Assembly: GCA_020250445.1 (NCBI GenBank)
Contig: JADCEF010000035.1
Location: 30,330 to 94,329 of the forward strand
Direction of reading: 5' to 3'
Source: Rhodobacter sp.
GTDB lineage: Bacteria > Pseudomonadota > Alphaproteobacteria > Rhodobacterales > Rhodobacteraceae
DNA length: 64,000 nucleotides
The notes below the pieces were generated by a model. That model was not told where the DNA came from. It ran no database searches and saw only the letters and a program-made list of their open reading frames with translations. Shown here in pieces: positions 52,947 to 63,679 of this stretch. The stretch's first letter is position 1. Each line of letters starts with the position of its first letter. The position numbers and the translations under genes are program-made.

Positions 52947-54518
52947 GTGAAGATCGGCGCACCGAAAGAGATTTTCGAAGGCGAGAACCGCGTTGCGATG
53001 ACGCCGGATTCGGCCCTGCAGTTGCAAAAGCTGGGCCATGCCTGCCTGATCGAAAGCGGGGCAGGGGCAAAGGCCGGATTTTCCGATGCCGCCTATGCCG
53101 CCGCAGGCGTGACCGTGGTGCCCGATGCGCAGTCGGTCTTCACCCTTGCCGATGTCATCGTCAAGGTGCGGGGGCCCGAGCCGTCCGAGGCGCAGATGCT
53201 GCGCGACGGGCAGACGCTGATTTCCTTTTTCTGGCCTGCGCAGAACGCAGACCTGCTGGACCGGGTCAAGAACCGTGGCGCCACCGCCATCGCGATGGAT
53301 ATGGTGCCCCGCATTTCCCGCGCGCAGAAGATGGATGCGCTGTCATCCATGGCCAATATCGCAGGCTACCGCGCGGTGATCGAGGCGGGCAACAACTTTG
53401 GCCGCTTCTTCACCGGTCAGGTGACAGCGGCGGGCAAGGTGCCCCCAGCCAAGGTACTGGTCGTGGGCGCGGGCGTGGCCGGTCTGGCCGCCATCGGCAC
53501 GGCGACCAGCCTGGGGGCCATCACCTACGCCTTTGACGTGCGTCCCGAAGTGGCCGAACAGATCGAATCGATGGGCGCGAACTTTGTCTTTCTGGAATTC
53601 GAGGCGTCGCAGGACGGGGCGGCAACCGGCGGCTATGCCGCGCCCTCTTCCCCCGAATTCCGCGAAAAGCAGCTGGCGAAATTCCGCGAACTTGCGCCCG
53701 AGATGGACATTGTCATCACCACCGCCCTAATCCCGGGCAGGCCCGCGCCCAAGCTGTGGACCGAAGACATGGTGAAGATCATGAAGCCCGGCTCGGTCAT
53801 CATCGACCTAGCGGCGGAACGCGGCGGCAACTGCGACCTGACGGTGCCCGACCAGAAGATTGTCACCGACAATGGCGTGACCATCGTCGGCTATACCGAT
53901 TTCGCCAGCCGCATGGCGGCCCAGGCCAGTACGCTTTATGCCACCAACATCCGCCACATGCTGGCCGACCTGACGCCGAACAAGGACGGCGTTCTGGTGC
54001 AGAACATGGAGGATGACGTGATCCGGGGGACGACCGTCACCCATGCCGGGGCCATCACCTTCCCGCCGCCGCCGCCAAAGGTGGCCGCCATCGCCGCCGC
54101 CAGGCCCAAGGAAAAGCCGAAGGAACTGACCCCGGCGGAAAAGCGCGCGCAGGAGGTGGCGGCCTTCCGCAAACAGACGCGCAACCAGGTGGCGCTGCTG
54201 GTGGTGGGCGGTGCGCTGATGCTGGGGGTGGGCTATGTCGCCCCGCCCGGCTTCATGAGCCATTTCATTGTCTTCGTGCTGTCCTGCTTTGTCGGCTTCC
54301 AGGTGATCTGGAATGTCAGCCACAGCCTGCATACACCGCTGATGGCGGTCACGAATGCCATATCCTCGATCATCATTCTGGGCGCGCTGATGCAGATCGG
54401 CTCGGGCAACTGGCTTGTGGTGATCCTGGCCGCGCTGTCGGTGCTGATGGCGGGGGTGAACATCTTTGGCGGCTTCCTTGTGACACGCAGGATGCTTGCC
54501 ATGTTCCAGAAGTCGTAA
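52947..54518 (+). CDS. pntA: NAD(P) transhydrogenase subunit alpha
   Basis: A 523-residue full-length alpha subunit. The N-terminal NAD(H)-binding part (about residues 1-370) has GAPKEIFEGENRVAMTPD, SSMANIAGYRAVIEAGNNFG and VLVVGAGVAGLAAIGTATSLG. A lysine/proline-rich linker (KPKEKPKELTPAEKR) leads to four spans at about 410-520. It couples proton entry to hydride transfer from NADH to NADP. The GTG at 52947 is preferred: it gives MKIGAPKE, the family N-terminus, 6 bases after AGGGGG; the ATG at 52941 is too close. Followed by pntB after 12 bp. Confidence 0.95.
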   Translation: MKIGAPKEIFEGENRVAMTPDSALQLQKLGHACLIESGAGAKAGFSDAAYAAAGVTVVPDAQSVFTLADVIVKVRGPEPSEAQMLRDGQTLISFFWPAQNADLLDRVKNRGATAIAMDMVPRISRAQKMDALSSMANIAGYRAVIEAGNNFGRFFTGQVTAAGKVPPAKVLVVGAGVAGLAAIGTATSLGAITYAFDVRPEVAEQIESMGANFVFLEFEASQDGAATGGYAAPSSPEFREKQLAKFRELAPEMDIVITTALIPGRPAPKLWTEDMVKIMKPGSVIIDLAAERGGNCDLTVPDQKIVTDNGVTIVGYTDFASRMAAQASTLYATNIRHMLADLTPNKDGVLVQNMEDDVIRGTTVTHAGAITFPPPPPKVAAIAAARPKEKPKELTPAEKRAQEVAAFRKQTRNQVALLVVGGALMLGVGYVAPPGFMSHFIVFVLSCFVGFQVIWNVSHSLHTPLMAVTNAISSIIILGALMQIGSGNWLVVILAALSVLMAGVNIFGGFLVTRRMLAMFQKS

Positions 54519-54530
54519 GGGGGGCGCGCG

Positions 54531-55964
54531 ATGGACTACGGATTCACCATTGCGGCCTATCTCGTTGCCGCGATCCTGTTCATCCTGTCGCTGGGCGGCC
54601 TGTCGGGGCAGGAAAGCGCCAAGCGCGCGGTCTGGTACGGCATTGTCGGCATGGCGCTGGCGGTGGCCGCGACCATGGTCGGGCCGGGGCAAAGCCTGTG
54701 GGTCGTCTCGCTGGTGCTGATCCTGGTGGGCGGGGCTGCGGGCTGGGTCGTGGCACAGCGCGTCCAGATGACCGAGATGCCCCAGCTTGTGGCGGCGATG
54801 CATTCGCTTGTCGGTCTGGCCGCCGTTCTGATCGGGTACAACACCCATATCGAACTGGCCCGGGTGGCCGGGATGGATCAGGCGGCACGCGATGCGCTGA
54901 GCGGCTTTGCCGGCGTCATCGCGCACAAGAGCGGGGCCGAGGTGGCGATCCTGCGGGTCGAGACATTCCTGGGCGTGTTCATCGGGGCCGTCACCTTCAC
55001 CGGATCGGTCATCGCCTTTGGCAAGCTGGCCGGACGGGTGGATGGCAAGGCCAAGAAGCTGCCGGGGGGGCATGTGCTCAATGCTGCGGCGGCGCTGGTT
55101 TCGGTGGTGCTGCTGGTGGTCTATCTCAACACCGGCTCCACTACGGCCCTGATCGGGATGACGGCGGCGGCGCTGTTCATCGGCTATCACCTGATCATGG
55201 GGATCGGCGGGGCAGACATGCCCGTGGTCGTGTCAATGCTGAACAGCTATTCCGGCTGGGCGGCGGCGGCGATCGGGTTCTCGCTGTCGAACGATCTGCT
55301 GATCGTGGTGGGGGCGCTTGTCGGCTCTTCGGGGGCGATCCTGAGTTACATCATGTGCAATGCGATGAACCGCAGCTTCATCAGCGTCATTCTGGGCGGC
55401 TTCGGCAATACCACGGGTCCGGCGATGGAAATTGCGGGCGAACAGATCGCGATAGATGCCGAAGGGGTGGCGGCGGCGCTGAACGATGCCGACAGCGTCA
55501 TCATCATCCCCGGCTATGGAATGGCGGTGGCGCAGGCGCAGCAATCGGTTTCGGAACTGACCAAGCGGCTGCGGGCGCGCGGCAAGACGGTGCGCTTTGC
55601 GATCCACCCCGTCGCGGGCCGCCTGCCCGGCCACATGAACGTGCTTCTGGCCGAGGCGAAGGTGCCTTATGACATCGTGCTGGAGATGGACGAGATCAAC
55701 GAGGATTTCCCCGAAACCGACGTGGCCATTGTCATCGGCTCGAACGACATCGTGAACCCGGCGGCGCAGGAAGACCCCAACAGCCCCATCGCCGGGATGC
55801 CGGTGCTGGAATGCTGGAAGGCCAAACAGGTCTTCGTGTCCAAGCGCGGGCAGGGCACCGGCTATTCGGGCATCGAAAACCCGCTGTTTTACAAAGAGAA
55901 CACGCGGATGTTCTACGGCGACGCCAAGAAAAGCATCGATGCGCTGCTGCCGATGGTCGAATGA
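54531..55964 (+). CDS. pntB: NAD(P) transhydrogenase subunit beta
   Basis: A 477-residue beta subunit. The N-terminal two thirds (about 1-290) are membrane spans, including [20 protein letters not shown] and [20 protein letters not shown]. The C-terminal NADP domain carries [24 protein letters not shown]-like [20 protein letters not shown] and [27 protein letters not shown] precedes the start. Operon with pntA and overlapped by 4 bp with the small secreted protein gene. Confidence 0.96.
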   Translation: MDYGFTIAAYLVAAILFILSLGGLSGQESAKRAVWYGIVGMALAVAATMVGPGQSLWVVSLVLILVGGAAGWVVAQRVQMTEMPQLVAAMHSLVGLAAVLIGYNTHIELARVAGMDQAARDALSGFAGVIAHKSGAEVAILRVETFLGVFIGAVTFTGSVIAFGKLAGRVDGKAKKLPGGHVLNAAAALVSVVLLVVYLNTGSTTALIGMTAAALFIGYHLIMGIGGADMPVVVSMLNSYSGWAAAAIGFSLSNDLLIVVGALVGSSGAILSYIMCNAMNRSFISVILGGFGNTTGPAMEIAGEQIAIDAEGVAAALNDADSVIIIPGYGMAVAQAQQSVSELTKRLRARGKTVRFAIHPVAGRLPGHMNVLLAEAKVPYDIVLEMDEINEDFPETDVAIVIGSNDIVNPAAQEDPNSPIAGMPVLECWKAKQVFVSKRGQGTGYSGIENPLFYKENTRMFYGDAKKSIDALLPMVE

Positions 55965-56428
55965 CCGAAACCGGGGGGCAGGTGCGCGCCCTTCTGCCGG
56001 TCGTCCTGCCGGCACTTCTGATGCTGTGGGCAGACCGGGCACATGCCTGTCAGGGGCCTTCTTTGGAAGGCACACCCTTTCTGGGCAGTTCCGGCGCACC
56101 GCTCTACGAGCCCCTGCTTTCGGCGGATCCGCCGCCCGATGCCTTTCCAGACGCGGTGCTTGCGATGCCCGTGGTTGCCGTGGTGCGCGTCATCGCCCAT
56201 CCCGCCGCGCCGCCGGGTGACCCTTTGCAACTGACCGAGGTTGAACCGGTACGTTTGATCCGGGGCCCGGGCCTGCCCGTCCGCCTCATCGTCGCACAGA
56301 CCGATCACTCTTGTGCAATGGCCTGGCGGGCGGTGCCCGGCGGGCTTTACCTTATCGCCGGGCAGATCGAAGGCGGGGTGTTTCGCGGTGCCTGGCGCGG
56401 AAACGGACAGACAATCGACCTGCGTTAA
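55961..56428 (+). CDS. Small secreted hypothetical protein
   Basis: A 155-residue protein whose start overlaps the pntB stop as ATGA. Residues 1-29 look like a signal peptide ([19 protein letters not shown]), with a Cys two residues after the predicted cut. The rest is an all-beta-like domain ending [18 protein letters not shown] with a second Cys in DHSCAMAW. No family recognised. The coupling to pntB suggests co-expression, but a functional link is not evident. Confidence 0.7.
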   Translation: MTETGGQVRALLPVVLPALLMLWADRAHACQGPSLEGTPFLGSSGAPLYEPLLSADPPPDAFPDAVLAMPVVAVVRVIAHPAAPPGDPLQLTEVEPVRLIRGPGLPVRLIVAQTDHSCAMAWRAVPGGLYLIAGQIEGGVFRGAWRGNGQTIDLR

Positions 56429-56561
56429 GCGCGGCCCGACTGTGGCAGGGATGCCAGTCCGCCAAGGCATTTCCCGCCATCTGCCGTCCGGTGTCCCTTT
56501 GCCACGTGGACACTTTGGCAGGTACCGCTAGGCTCTGTCTGTCTCTTCAAAGGCCCGAACA

Positions 56562-57845
56562 ATGCCGCCCATCGATGACCATCCACTGCGCTATCCGCTG
56601 ACGAACGAGCTGCACGCCCGGCCCTTCCCGGCGCTGGAGGTGCCCTGCACGGCTGTGTTTCTGGCCTTCAAGGAACCGGTCGATGCCGCAAACCGCGACC
56701 GCGCCCGCGACCGCGCCCATCTGATCGACCTGTTGGACCGCAACGGCAGCCCGCATCCGCAGCCCGAGGCCACGCATTTTTCCGGCACCATCGGCCGGCA
56801 CGAGCTGAAATGGGAAAGCCATACCGAGTTTGTCACCTATACCGCCTTTTCCCCCGGCGTCGGCCCGCGCCCCTTTGACCCCGAGGAAATGCGCGTCTTT
56901 CCGGAGAACTGGCTGGCCACCGCGCCCGGCAAACGCCTTGTTTCGCTGCTGATCCGGGTCGAGGTGATGCCCGAAGACGAGGACGGGGTAACGTCGCGGC
57001 TGGAAGACTGGTTCGTGCCCGAAAGCCTGGCCTGTTCGCGCGTGGTGGACGGGGCTGCGATCATCGCGGGTGATTTCCGCATCGATCCGGCGGGCCAGAT
57101 GCGCTTTGCCGTCTTCGTCCGCCCCGGCACCGGCGCGCGCCGGGTGGGCCGCATCGTGCAGCGCCTGTGCGAAATTGAAACCTATCGCGCCATGTCGATG
57201 CTGGGCCTGATGCGCGCGCGCCAGATGTCAGCCCATCTGAACGCGATCGACCCGAAACTGTCCGCCCTTGTCAGCAGCCTGGACAGCGCCGGGCAAACCC
57301 CCGAGGCGACCCTGCACGAGCTGCTGTCGATTTCAGCGGAACTGGAAAGCCAGGCTGTCCAGGTGTCGTTCCGCTTTGGTGCGACCGCCGCCTATGAGGC
57401 GATCGTCAACCAGCGCATCGAAGTGCTGCGCGAAGTCCGCATCCAGGGGCGCCAGACCTTTGGCGAATTCATGATGCGCCGCTACGACCCCGCCATGCGC
57501 ACCGTGAAATCCGCCGAGGCGCGGCTGCGCAGCATGGCCGAACGCGCGCAGCGTGCCGCCGAGTTGCTGCGCACGCGCGTCGATGTGGAACGCAGCGCGC
57601 AGAACCAGAAACTGCTGGAAAGCATGGACAGGCGGGCAGACCTGCAACTGCGGCTGCAGCGCACGGTCGAAGGGCTGTCGGTGGTGGCGATCAGCTATTA
57701 TGCCGTGAACCTGGCCACCTATGCCGTCTATCCGCTGACCGACCGGCTGCACATCTCCAAAGGCATGGCCACGGCGATTGCCACACCCCTGGTCATCCTT
57801 CTGGTCTGGGCCGCCATCCGCCGCATCCGCCGCCAAATGGACTGA
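56562..57845 (+). CDS. DUF3422 family protein
   Basis: A 427-residue protein. The N-terminal domain has HPLRYPLTNELHARPFP and HELKWESHTEFVTYTAF, the signature of DUF3422. A long coiled-coil-rich part (about 250-370) leads to two C-terminal spans, with SVVAISYYAVNLATYAVYPL and the last TPLVILLVWAAIRRIRR. Probably an inner-membrane protein of unknown function, widespread in alphaproteobacteria. Convergent with the ABC operon, 15 bp apart. Confidence 0.9.
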   Translation: MPPIDDHPLRYPLTNELHARPFPALEVPCTAVFLAFKEPVDAANRDRARDRAHLIDLLDRNGSPHPQPEATHFSGTIGRHELKWESHTEFVTYTAFSPGVGPRPFDPEEMRVFPENWLATAPGKRLVSLLIRVEVMPEDEDGVTSRLEDWFVPESLACSRVVDGAAIIAGDFRIDPAGQMRFAVFVRPGTGARRVGRIVQRLCEIETYRAMSMLGLMRARQMSAHLNAIDPKLSALVSSLDSAGQTPEATLHELLSISAELESQAVQVSFRFGATAAYEAIVNQRIEVLREVRIQGRQTFGEFMMRRYDPAMRTVKSAEARLRSMAERAQRAAELLRTRVDVERSAQNQKLLESMDRRADLQLRLQRTVEGLSVVAISYYAVNLATYAVYPLTDRLHISKGMATAIATPLVILLVWAAIRRIRRQMD

Positions 57846-57860
57846 CCGGCCAGGGGCGGC

Positions 57861-58769
57861 TCAGCGCCCGCGGATCCGCGGGTCCAGCGCATCGCGCAGC
57901 CCGTCGCCGATATAGTTGACCGCCAGCACGGTCAGCGAAATTGCCAGACCGGGCCACAGCACCCGTTCGGGATAAAGCTGCATGTATTGCAGCCCGTCAT
58001 ACAGAAGCCGCCCCCAGGTGGGGAAATCGGGCGGAAAGCCCAGGCCGAGGAAACTCAGCACCGATTCGGTGATGATCGCCTCTGCCACGCCCAGCGTCGC
58101 CGCCACCATGACGGGCGAGATCACGTTGGGCAGGATGTGCCGGAAGATGATCCGGCGTGGTGCCGCCCCGATCGACCGCGCGGCCAGCACATATTCGCGT
58201 TCCCTCAGGGCCAGAACCTCGCCCCGCACGATCCGCGCCGCCTGCATCCACGAGGTGATGCCAATGGCAAAGACGATCAGAACGAAGGCCCCCGTTTCCG
58301 GCCCAAGAGAGCCTGCGATGCGGTCCCGGAACAGCATGACCATCACCAGCAGAAGCGGAACCAGCGGCAGCGCCAGGAACATGTCGGTCAGGCGCATCAG
58401 CGGCCCGTCCAGGCGGCGGAAATAGCCCGCCAGCACCCCGATGGTGGTGCCCACGAAAATGGCGATCATCATCGCGATGAACCCCACCGCGAGTGAGACC
58501 TTGCCGGCCTGCATCATGCGGTACAGCATGTCGCGCCCCAGCTGATCGGTGCCCAGCGGAAAGCGCCAGGACGGGCCAAGGTTGCGCACCTTCAGCGCCT
58601 CGGCCACGCGCAGCTTTTCCGGCTGCCAGACCAGCGGGCCGATGACAACGAACAGCACCAGCAGGCACAGCACGATCAGACCGAACAGCGCCCCCTTGTG
58701 GGTGCGGAACTGATCCCAGATTGCCCTGCCTTGGCTGCGGGGCCGGGGTGCCGGGGCCGCGTCAGTCAT
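57861..58769 (-). CDS. Dipeptide-type ABC transporter permease (DppC-like)
   Basis: A 302-residue permease. FRTHKGALFGLIVLCLLVLFV is the first span, followed by the hallmark PLGTDQLGRDMLYRMMQAGK and an EAA loop in LAARSIGAAPRRIIFRHILP. It ends with YIGDGLRDALDPRIRGR, the usual DppC C-terminus. The start at 58769 overlaps the DppB-like stop by 8 bp. Last gene of the leftward second peptide-type operon. Confidence 0.92.
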   Translation of the reverse strand: MTDAAPAPRPRSQGRAIWDQFRTHKGALFGLIVLCLLVLFVVIGPLVWQPEKLRVAEALKVRNLGPSWRFPLGTDQLGRDMLYRMMQAGKVSLAVGFIAMMIAIFVGTTIGVLAGYFRRLDGPLMRLTDMFLALPLVPLLLVMVMLFRDRIAGSLGPETGAFVLIVFAIGITSWMQAARIVRGEVLALREREYVLAARSIGAAPRRIIFRHILPNVISPVMVAATLGVAEAIITESVLSFLGLGFPPDFPTWGRLLYDGLQYMQLYPERVLWPGLAISLTVLAVNYIGDGLRDALDPRIRGR

Positions 58770-59769
58770 AGCGGATCCTGGGGTCAAGCAGGCCATACAG
58801 GATATCGGCAATCAGGTTGAACAGCACGATCAGCACGGCAAAGATGAAGGCCAGCGTCTGGACCGTGGGCAGGTCACTGGCGTGGATCGCAAGGATCAGC
58901 GCGGCCCCGATGCCGTTCACCCCGAACAGGTTTTCGGTGATGATCGCCCCGCCGAAAATTGCCGGAACGCCCAGGGCAATCACCGTCACCACCGGGATCA
59001 GCGAATTGCGCAGCACGTGTTTCAGCACGACCGTGCGTTCGCTCATCCCCTTGGCACGCGCCGTGCGCACGTAATCCTGCCCCATGTTGTCCAGCATCGA
59101 AGACCGCATGTAGCGGCTGATCGCGGCCGCATTGGCCAGCGCCAGCGTCAGAACCGGCAGCGCCATCTGCCGGACCTGCTGGACGAAGGACTGCCAGTCG
59201 GTGACCGTCAGGTTGGTGTCGTACTTCGTAGGAAACCAGGGCAGCCAGACCGCGAAGATGATGATCAGCAGTGTGCCCGTGAAAAATGTCGGCACCGAAA
59301 AGCCGATCATCGCAAAGAGGGTGCCCGCCTGATCGAACCAGGAATACTGCCGATAGGCCGAATAGATGCCGATGGGCAGGGCGATCAGCACCCCCAGCAG
59401 ATAGGCCGTGCCGACGACGGTCAGCGTTTGCGGAATGCGCTGTCCGATCATGGTGAACACCGGGCTGCGCGTCTGCCAGGACAGGATGCGCTGCTCGCCC
59501 CCGGCCAAAGACGTGCCGAACCAGCCGTCAATCAGCGTGGCCGGTTCCACCCAGAAAAACTGGCGCAGCCACAGCAGATAGCGCACCAAGACCGGCTGAT
59601 CGGCCCCCATCGCCTCGATCATCTTCTGGCGCACCTCGGGCGGGACGGTCAGCGGAATTTCCGACATGGGCGATCCGGGGGCCAGATCGACCAGCAGGAA
59701 AATCACCAGACTGATGAACAGCAGCGTCGGGATGGCCAGCAGCAGTCTGCGAAGCGTGAAGGTCAGCAT
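58762..59769 (-). CDS. Dipeptide-type ABC transporter permease (DppB-like)
   Basis: A 335-residue permease. After the first span comes LVDLAPGSPMSEIPLTVPPE and the ALGADQPVLVRYL-like segment (AMGADQPVLVRYLLWLRQF), then SWFDQAGTLFAMIGFSVPTF. The EAA loop is ARAKGMSERTVVLKHVLRNS. The C-terminus DILYGLLDPRIRYD is typical. A larger periplasmic loop around residues 70-100 fits the subgroup that works with long binding proteins such as the one encoded upstream. Confidence 0.92.
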   Translation of the reverse strand: MLTFTLRRLLLAIPTLLFISLVIFLLVDLAPGSPMSEIPLTVPPEVRQKMIEAMGADQPVLVRYLLWLRQFFWVEPATLIDGWFGTSLAGGEQRILSWQTRSPVFTMIGQRIPQTLTVVGTAYLLGVLIALPIGIYSAYRQYSWFDQAGTLFAMIGFSVPTFFTGTLLIIIFAVWLPWFPTKYDTNLTVTDWQSFVQQVRQMALPVLTLALANAAAISRYMRSSMLDNMGQDYVRTARAKGMSERTVVLKHVLRNSLIPVVTVIALGVPAIFGGAIITENLFGVNGIGAALILAIHASDLPTVQTLAFIFAVLIVLFNLIADILYGLLDPRIRYD

Positions 59770-59807
59770 GCGGGGCGCGCCTTTGGGCTGCTGCGGGAAC
59801 CGGGGAA

Positions 59808-59840
59808 GGGGCGGGGCCAGCGGATCACCGGCCCCGCCCC
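59808..59840 (-). terminator. GC stem-loop between binding-protein gene and permease gene
   Basis: A perfect 11-bp stem (GGGGCGGGGCC / GGCCCCGCCCC) with an 11-base loop, starting 8 bases after the stop of the binding-protein gene. No T tract. Equivalent in position to the stem-loops at 5220-5245 and 39724-39753. Confidence 0.72.
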
Positions 59841-59848
59841 GGACGTCG

Positions 59849-61552
59849 TTACTTCACGCGGTACCAGTCCGCGACGTTCCAAAGCTCGGAATCCCAGGCG
59901 TTGATGATCACGCCGCCCAGGCTGTTGGAATGCGCCGACAGCGTGCCGCGATGAACCAGCGGAACCACGACCATGCTGTCCTTGGTGACCATGTCGTTCA
60001 GCTGTTTTGCAATCGCCTGACGCTCGGCGATGTCGGTCGTCTGGGTCAGCTTGGCGTGCAGCGCATCAAAGGCCGGGTCACAGAAGCGGTTGATGTTTTC
60101 GCCCTGCCACTGGTTGTCCGGCGACGGCGCATTCTTGCACTGGTACTGCCCCAGATAGGTTTCCGGATCGGGGTTGTCCGAATTGTTGGCATACATCTCG
60201 ACATCGGCATAGAACTTCTGGAACGTATCGGGCGAGCCGGGGTCGCCGCCAAAGAACACGCCTGGGTCGATCGCCTTCAACTCGGTCTCTACCCCGATTT
60301 CTGACCACCAATCCTTGATCAGCGCCTGGAAATCCTGCCGCACCGGGTTGACGGTGGTCTGATACAGGATCGACAGTTTCTTGCCATCCTTGTCGCGGAT
60401 GCCGTCGCCATCGCTATCGGTCCAGCCGGCTTCTTCCAGCAGGGCCTTGGCCCCTTCGATATCCTGCGCGATACAGCCCGTGTTGTCCGACGCCCATGCC
60501 TCTGGCGCAGGGATCACGTTGCAGGTCGGCTTGCCGCCGGCGCCATAGCCGACTTCCACCAGGATCGACCGGTCAATGGCCTTGGACAGCGCGGTGCGCA
60601 CCTTGATGTCCGACAGGATCGGGTGGGGGTGCTTGGCGGTGGACCGCTCGCCCTCCGGCAGATCGGGCGACGGGTCGGTCATGTTCATCTCGATCCGTTC
60701 GACCAGCGTGCCAAAGGCGACCACGAACTGACCCTTGCCTGCGGCGGTCATGGCCGCCTGGCTGTCCGGCGGGATCTGGGTGTTCCAGGCATAGTCGAAT
60801 TCGCCGGTTTCCATCACGGCGCGGGCCGAACTTTCGGCATCGCCGCCGCCCTTGATGGTTGCCTTTGCGAAAGCCGGCTTGGCCGGATCGCGGTAGTTCG
60901 GGTTGGCTTCCATCGTGACGGTATCGTTCACGGTAAAGCCGGTCACCTTGAACGGGCCGGTGCCGATCGGCATGGTGTTGGCATCGGTGCAGGTCGGGGC
61001 GGCGGCGCCAAGGCAGTTGGCGAACTGCGCCTTTTGCAGGATCGGCGACAGCGCGCCGACGAAGGCCGTGTAGGGGTTCGGCTTGGGCCCGGTGAAGGTC
61101 ACCTTGATGGTGCCGGCATCCACCGCCTCGACCGAGGCAACGCCATCAAACTTGGTTGCCTGCGCACAGCCGCCGGCGGGATCGGTGCAGTATTGCCAGG
61201 TGAAGACAGCATCATCCGCCGTCACGGGGGTACCGTCCGACCAGAGCAGGCCCGGGATCAGCTTCCATGTGATTGTGGTCATGTCTGCCGACACGCCGCC
61301 ATTGGCCAGGGTCGGAATCTCGGCGGCCAGTTTGGTGACCAGATTGCCGTCAGCATCGATCCCCGCCAGCGGTTCCAGGACCATGGACGAGGCCCAGATA
61401 TCCTTGGTCCCGCCGGACAGATAGGGGGTCATGATCGACACGGCCTGCGGGAAGGTCAGTTTGACCTCGCCATCTGCACCGCGTTCGGCCCAGGCTGCCG
61501 GGGCGGCCATCGCCAGGGCAGCAGCGCCCAGAAGGGCTGTCTTCAGTTTCAT
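59849..61552 (-). CDS. ABC transporter solute-binding protein, family 5
   Basis: A 567-residue periplasmic binding protein. Signal peptide at residues 1-22 ([16 protein letters not shown]). Family 5 blocks include [40 protein letters not shown] and [20 protein letters not shown]. An acidic loop [13 protein letters not shown] near residue 380 resembles a calcium-binding motif. The start overlaps the stop of the frameshifted ATPase gene as ATGA. Longer than average for the family; large peptides or glycosides are possible ligands. Confidence 0.92.
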   Translation of the reverse strand: MKLKTALLGAAALAMAAPAAWAERGADGEVKLTFPQAVSIMTPYLSGGTKDIWASSMVLEPLAGIDADGNLVTKLAAEIPTLANGGVSADMTTITWKLIPGLLWSDGTPVTADDAVFTWQYCTDPAGGCAQATKFDGVASVEAVDAGTIKVTFTGPKPNPYTAFVGALSPILQKAQFANCLGAAAPTCTDANTMPIGTGPFKVTGFTVNDTVTMEANPNYRDPAKPAFAKATIKGGGDAESSARAVMETGEFDYAWNTQIPPDSQAAMTAAGKGQFVVAFGTLVERIEMNMTDPSPDLPEGERSTAKHPHPILSDIKVRTALSKAIDRSILVEVGYGAGGKPTCNVIPAPEAWASDNTGCIAQDIEGAKALLEEAGWTDSDGDGIRDKDGKKLSILYQTTVNPVRQDFQALIKDWWSEIGVETELKAIDPGVFFGGDPGSPDTFQKFYADVEMYANNSDNPDPETYLGQYQCKNAPSPDNQWQGENINRFCDPAFDALHAKLTQTTDIAERQAIAKQLNDMVTKDSMVVVPLVHRGTLSAHSNSLGGVIINAWDSELWNVADWYRVK

Positions 61553-62606
61553 CGGTCTTCTCCTTGTCGGTTGCGCTCAGAAGCCTCGGGACCGCCGGTT
61601 GATCCGGCGGCAGCGGTTATGGGGGGGACGAAATGGCAGGCCACATGGCGGCCCGGCGTCACTTCAAGCAGGGGCGGCTTCACCTCGTGGCACACAGGCT
61701 GCGCCTGCGGGCAGCGCGTGCAAAAGTTGCAGCCCTTCGGCGGATTCGCAGGTGACGGCACATCACCCTTCAGGATGATGCGGCGGCGGGAAGATTCCAG
61801 CGTGGGGTCCGGTTCCGGCACGGCCGAAAGCAGCGCCTGGGCGTAAGGATGCAGCGGATCGGCATAAAGCGCGTCGCGCGGGCTCAGCTCGGCGATCTGT
61901 CCCAGATACATCACCGCCACCCGGTCGGCGATGTGGCGCACCATCGACAGATCGTGGCTGATGAACAGATAGGTCAGCCCCAGCCTGTCCTGCAGATCCT
62001 CCAGCAGGTTCACCACCTGCGCCTGGATGGAAACGTCCAGCGCCGCAATCGGCTCGTCGCAGACGATGAAGCGCGGGTTCAGCGCCAGCGCGCGCGCAAT
62101 ACCGATGCGCTGGCGCTGCCCGCCGGAAAACGCGTGCGGAAAGCGTTGGCAAAGGCGCGGTTCAGCCCGACCTGATCCATCAGCTCGTGAATCCGTGCCA
62201 GCCGGGCGTCGCCCCGCAGATCGGTGTGTTCCACCAGCGGCTCGCCGATGATTGCCGCCACAGTCATGCGCGGGTTGAGGCTGGCCTGCGGGTCCTGAAA
62301 CACCATCTGCATCTTCGGGCGCATCCGGCGCAGCTCTTCCTGCCCAAGCCGCGCGATATCGACCCCGTCGATCACCACACTGCCCGATGTCGCCTCGTAC
62401 AGGCGCAAAAGCGCCCGCCCGACCGTGGATTTGCCGCAGCCGGATTCCCCCACCAGGCCCAGCGTTTCGCCTTCGTAGATATCGAAACTCACGCCATCGA
62501 CCGCTTTCACATCGCCCGTGTGGCGCCGCAAGATGCCGCTGCTGATCGGAAAATGCATCCTGAGGTTCTTCACCTCGACCAGCGTGCGGGGGGATGCGTC
62601 ACGCAT
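61549..62606 (-). pseudogene. Dipeptide-type ABC ATP-binding protein (DppF-like), single-base frameshift
   Basis: The first part (62606 to about 62146) has Walker [16 protein letters not shown] and [14 protein letters not shown]. The second part, in another frame, has the signature LSGGQ-equivalent [19 protein letters not shown], Walker [13 protein letters not shown] and the C-terminal Cys motif region [14 protein letters not shown]. The frames join if one C is restored after the codon at 62147-62145, making CGC TTT CCG. Without it the protein runs out of frame and stops at 62079, losing signature and Walker B. Either a real inactivating mutation or a sequencing error. The restored protein would be about 352 residues. 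Confidence 0.88.
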
Positions 62607-63654
62607 GGGCCGTCACCGCCTTCCAGTGACAGGCCACGTCATGGCCCTGGCCGACCGGGCGGCGCTGCGGGTTCTCGCGCAGGCAGCGCTCAAAGGCATG
62701 GGCGCAGCGCGGCGCAAAGGGGCAGGCGGCCGGGGCGGCCATCAGGATCGGCGGTTGCCCTTCGATCACCTGCAGCCGGTCGCCGCGCGGCCCGGCAAGG
62801 TGCGGGATCGTTTTCAGCAGCGCGCGGGTATAGGGGTGTTGGGGCCGGGTGAACAGGTCTTTCACCGGGGCCTGTTCCACCACCTGTCCGGCATACATCA
62901 CCATCACCCGGTCGGCGATGCCCGCGATCACGCCCAGATCATGGGTGATCCAGATGATTGCCATGCCCAGTTTCTGCCGCAGGTCGCGCACAAGTTCCAG
63001 GATCTGCGCCTGAATGGTCACGTCCAGCGCCGTGGTGGGTTCATCCGCGATCAGCACGCGCGGGTCGCAGGCCAGGGCAATGGCAATCATCACCCTTTGC
63101 CGCATCCCGCCCGAGAACTGGTGCGGATAGCCGGACAGCCGCTTTTTCGCATCCGGAATGCCGACAAGGTCCAGAAGCTCTGCCGCGCGCGCCTGCGCCT
63201 GCGCCTTTGTCAGGCCCATATGTCTGCGCAGGGGTTCCATGATCTGGTTGCCCACCGTGAACACCGGGTTCAGGCTGGTCATCGGGTCCTGAAAGATGAA
63301 GCCGATCCTGGCACCCCGGATCGACTGCAATTCCGTGCTGCTCAGATGCAGGATATCCCTGCCGTCCAGCAACACCTGTCCTGCCTGCACCTGGGCAGGG
63401 GGCGACGGCAGCAGGCCGATCAGCGACATCATGGTCACGGATTTGCCCGAGCCGCTTTCGCCGACCACCCCCAGCAACTCGCCGGGGCGCAGGTGGAAGC
63501 TGACCGAATTGACAGCGTGAACGTTCCCTTCCCGGGTCCGGAACACCGTCTTCAGCCCCCTTACCAGGCCGCTGAAATAGTCGGCGAGCCGGAACGGTTT
63601 CGCTGCGACAGCAACGATGGCTCTGCTTATTTGGCCGGTTTGGTTGAAGGGCAT
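62599..63654 (-). CDS. Dipeptide-type ABC transporter ATP-binding protein (DppD-like), 5' end altered
   Basis: Up to 351 residues. Walker [27 protein letters not shown], signature [14 protein letters not shown], Walker [12 protein letters not shown], and the C-terminal Cys-containing region [14 protein letters not shown] of DppD/OppD. The conserved core begins only at [13 protein letters not shown]. The preceding roughly 30 residues ([13 protein letters not shown]...) do not look like the family and probably derive from DNA next to the inserted transposase. An internal GTG after AAGGGGG (near TVFRTREG) could be an alternative start but would trim the first strand. It overlaps the next gene by 8 bp. 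Confidence 0.82.
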   Translation of the reverse strand: MPFNQTGQISRAIVAVAAKPFRLADYFSGLVRGLKTVFRTREGNVHAVNSVSFHLRPGELLGVVGESGSGKSVTMMSLIGLLPSPPAQVQAGQVLLDGRDILHLSSTELQSIRGARIGFIFQDPMTSLNPVFTVGNQIMEPLRRHMGLTKAQAQARAAELLDLVGIPDAKKRLSGYPHQFSGGMRQRVMIAIALACDPRVLIADEPTTALDVTIQAQILELVRDLRQKLGMAIIWITHDLGVIAGIADRVMVMYAGQVVEQAPVKDLFTRPQHPYTRALLKTIPHLAGPRGDRLQVIEGQPPILMAAPAACPFAPRCAHAFERCLRENPQRRPVGQGHDVACHWKAVTAHA

Positions 63655-63679
63655 GCGCCTGCGTCATGTGTTCGTCGTG

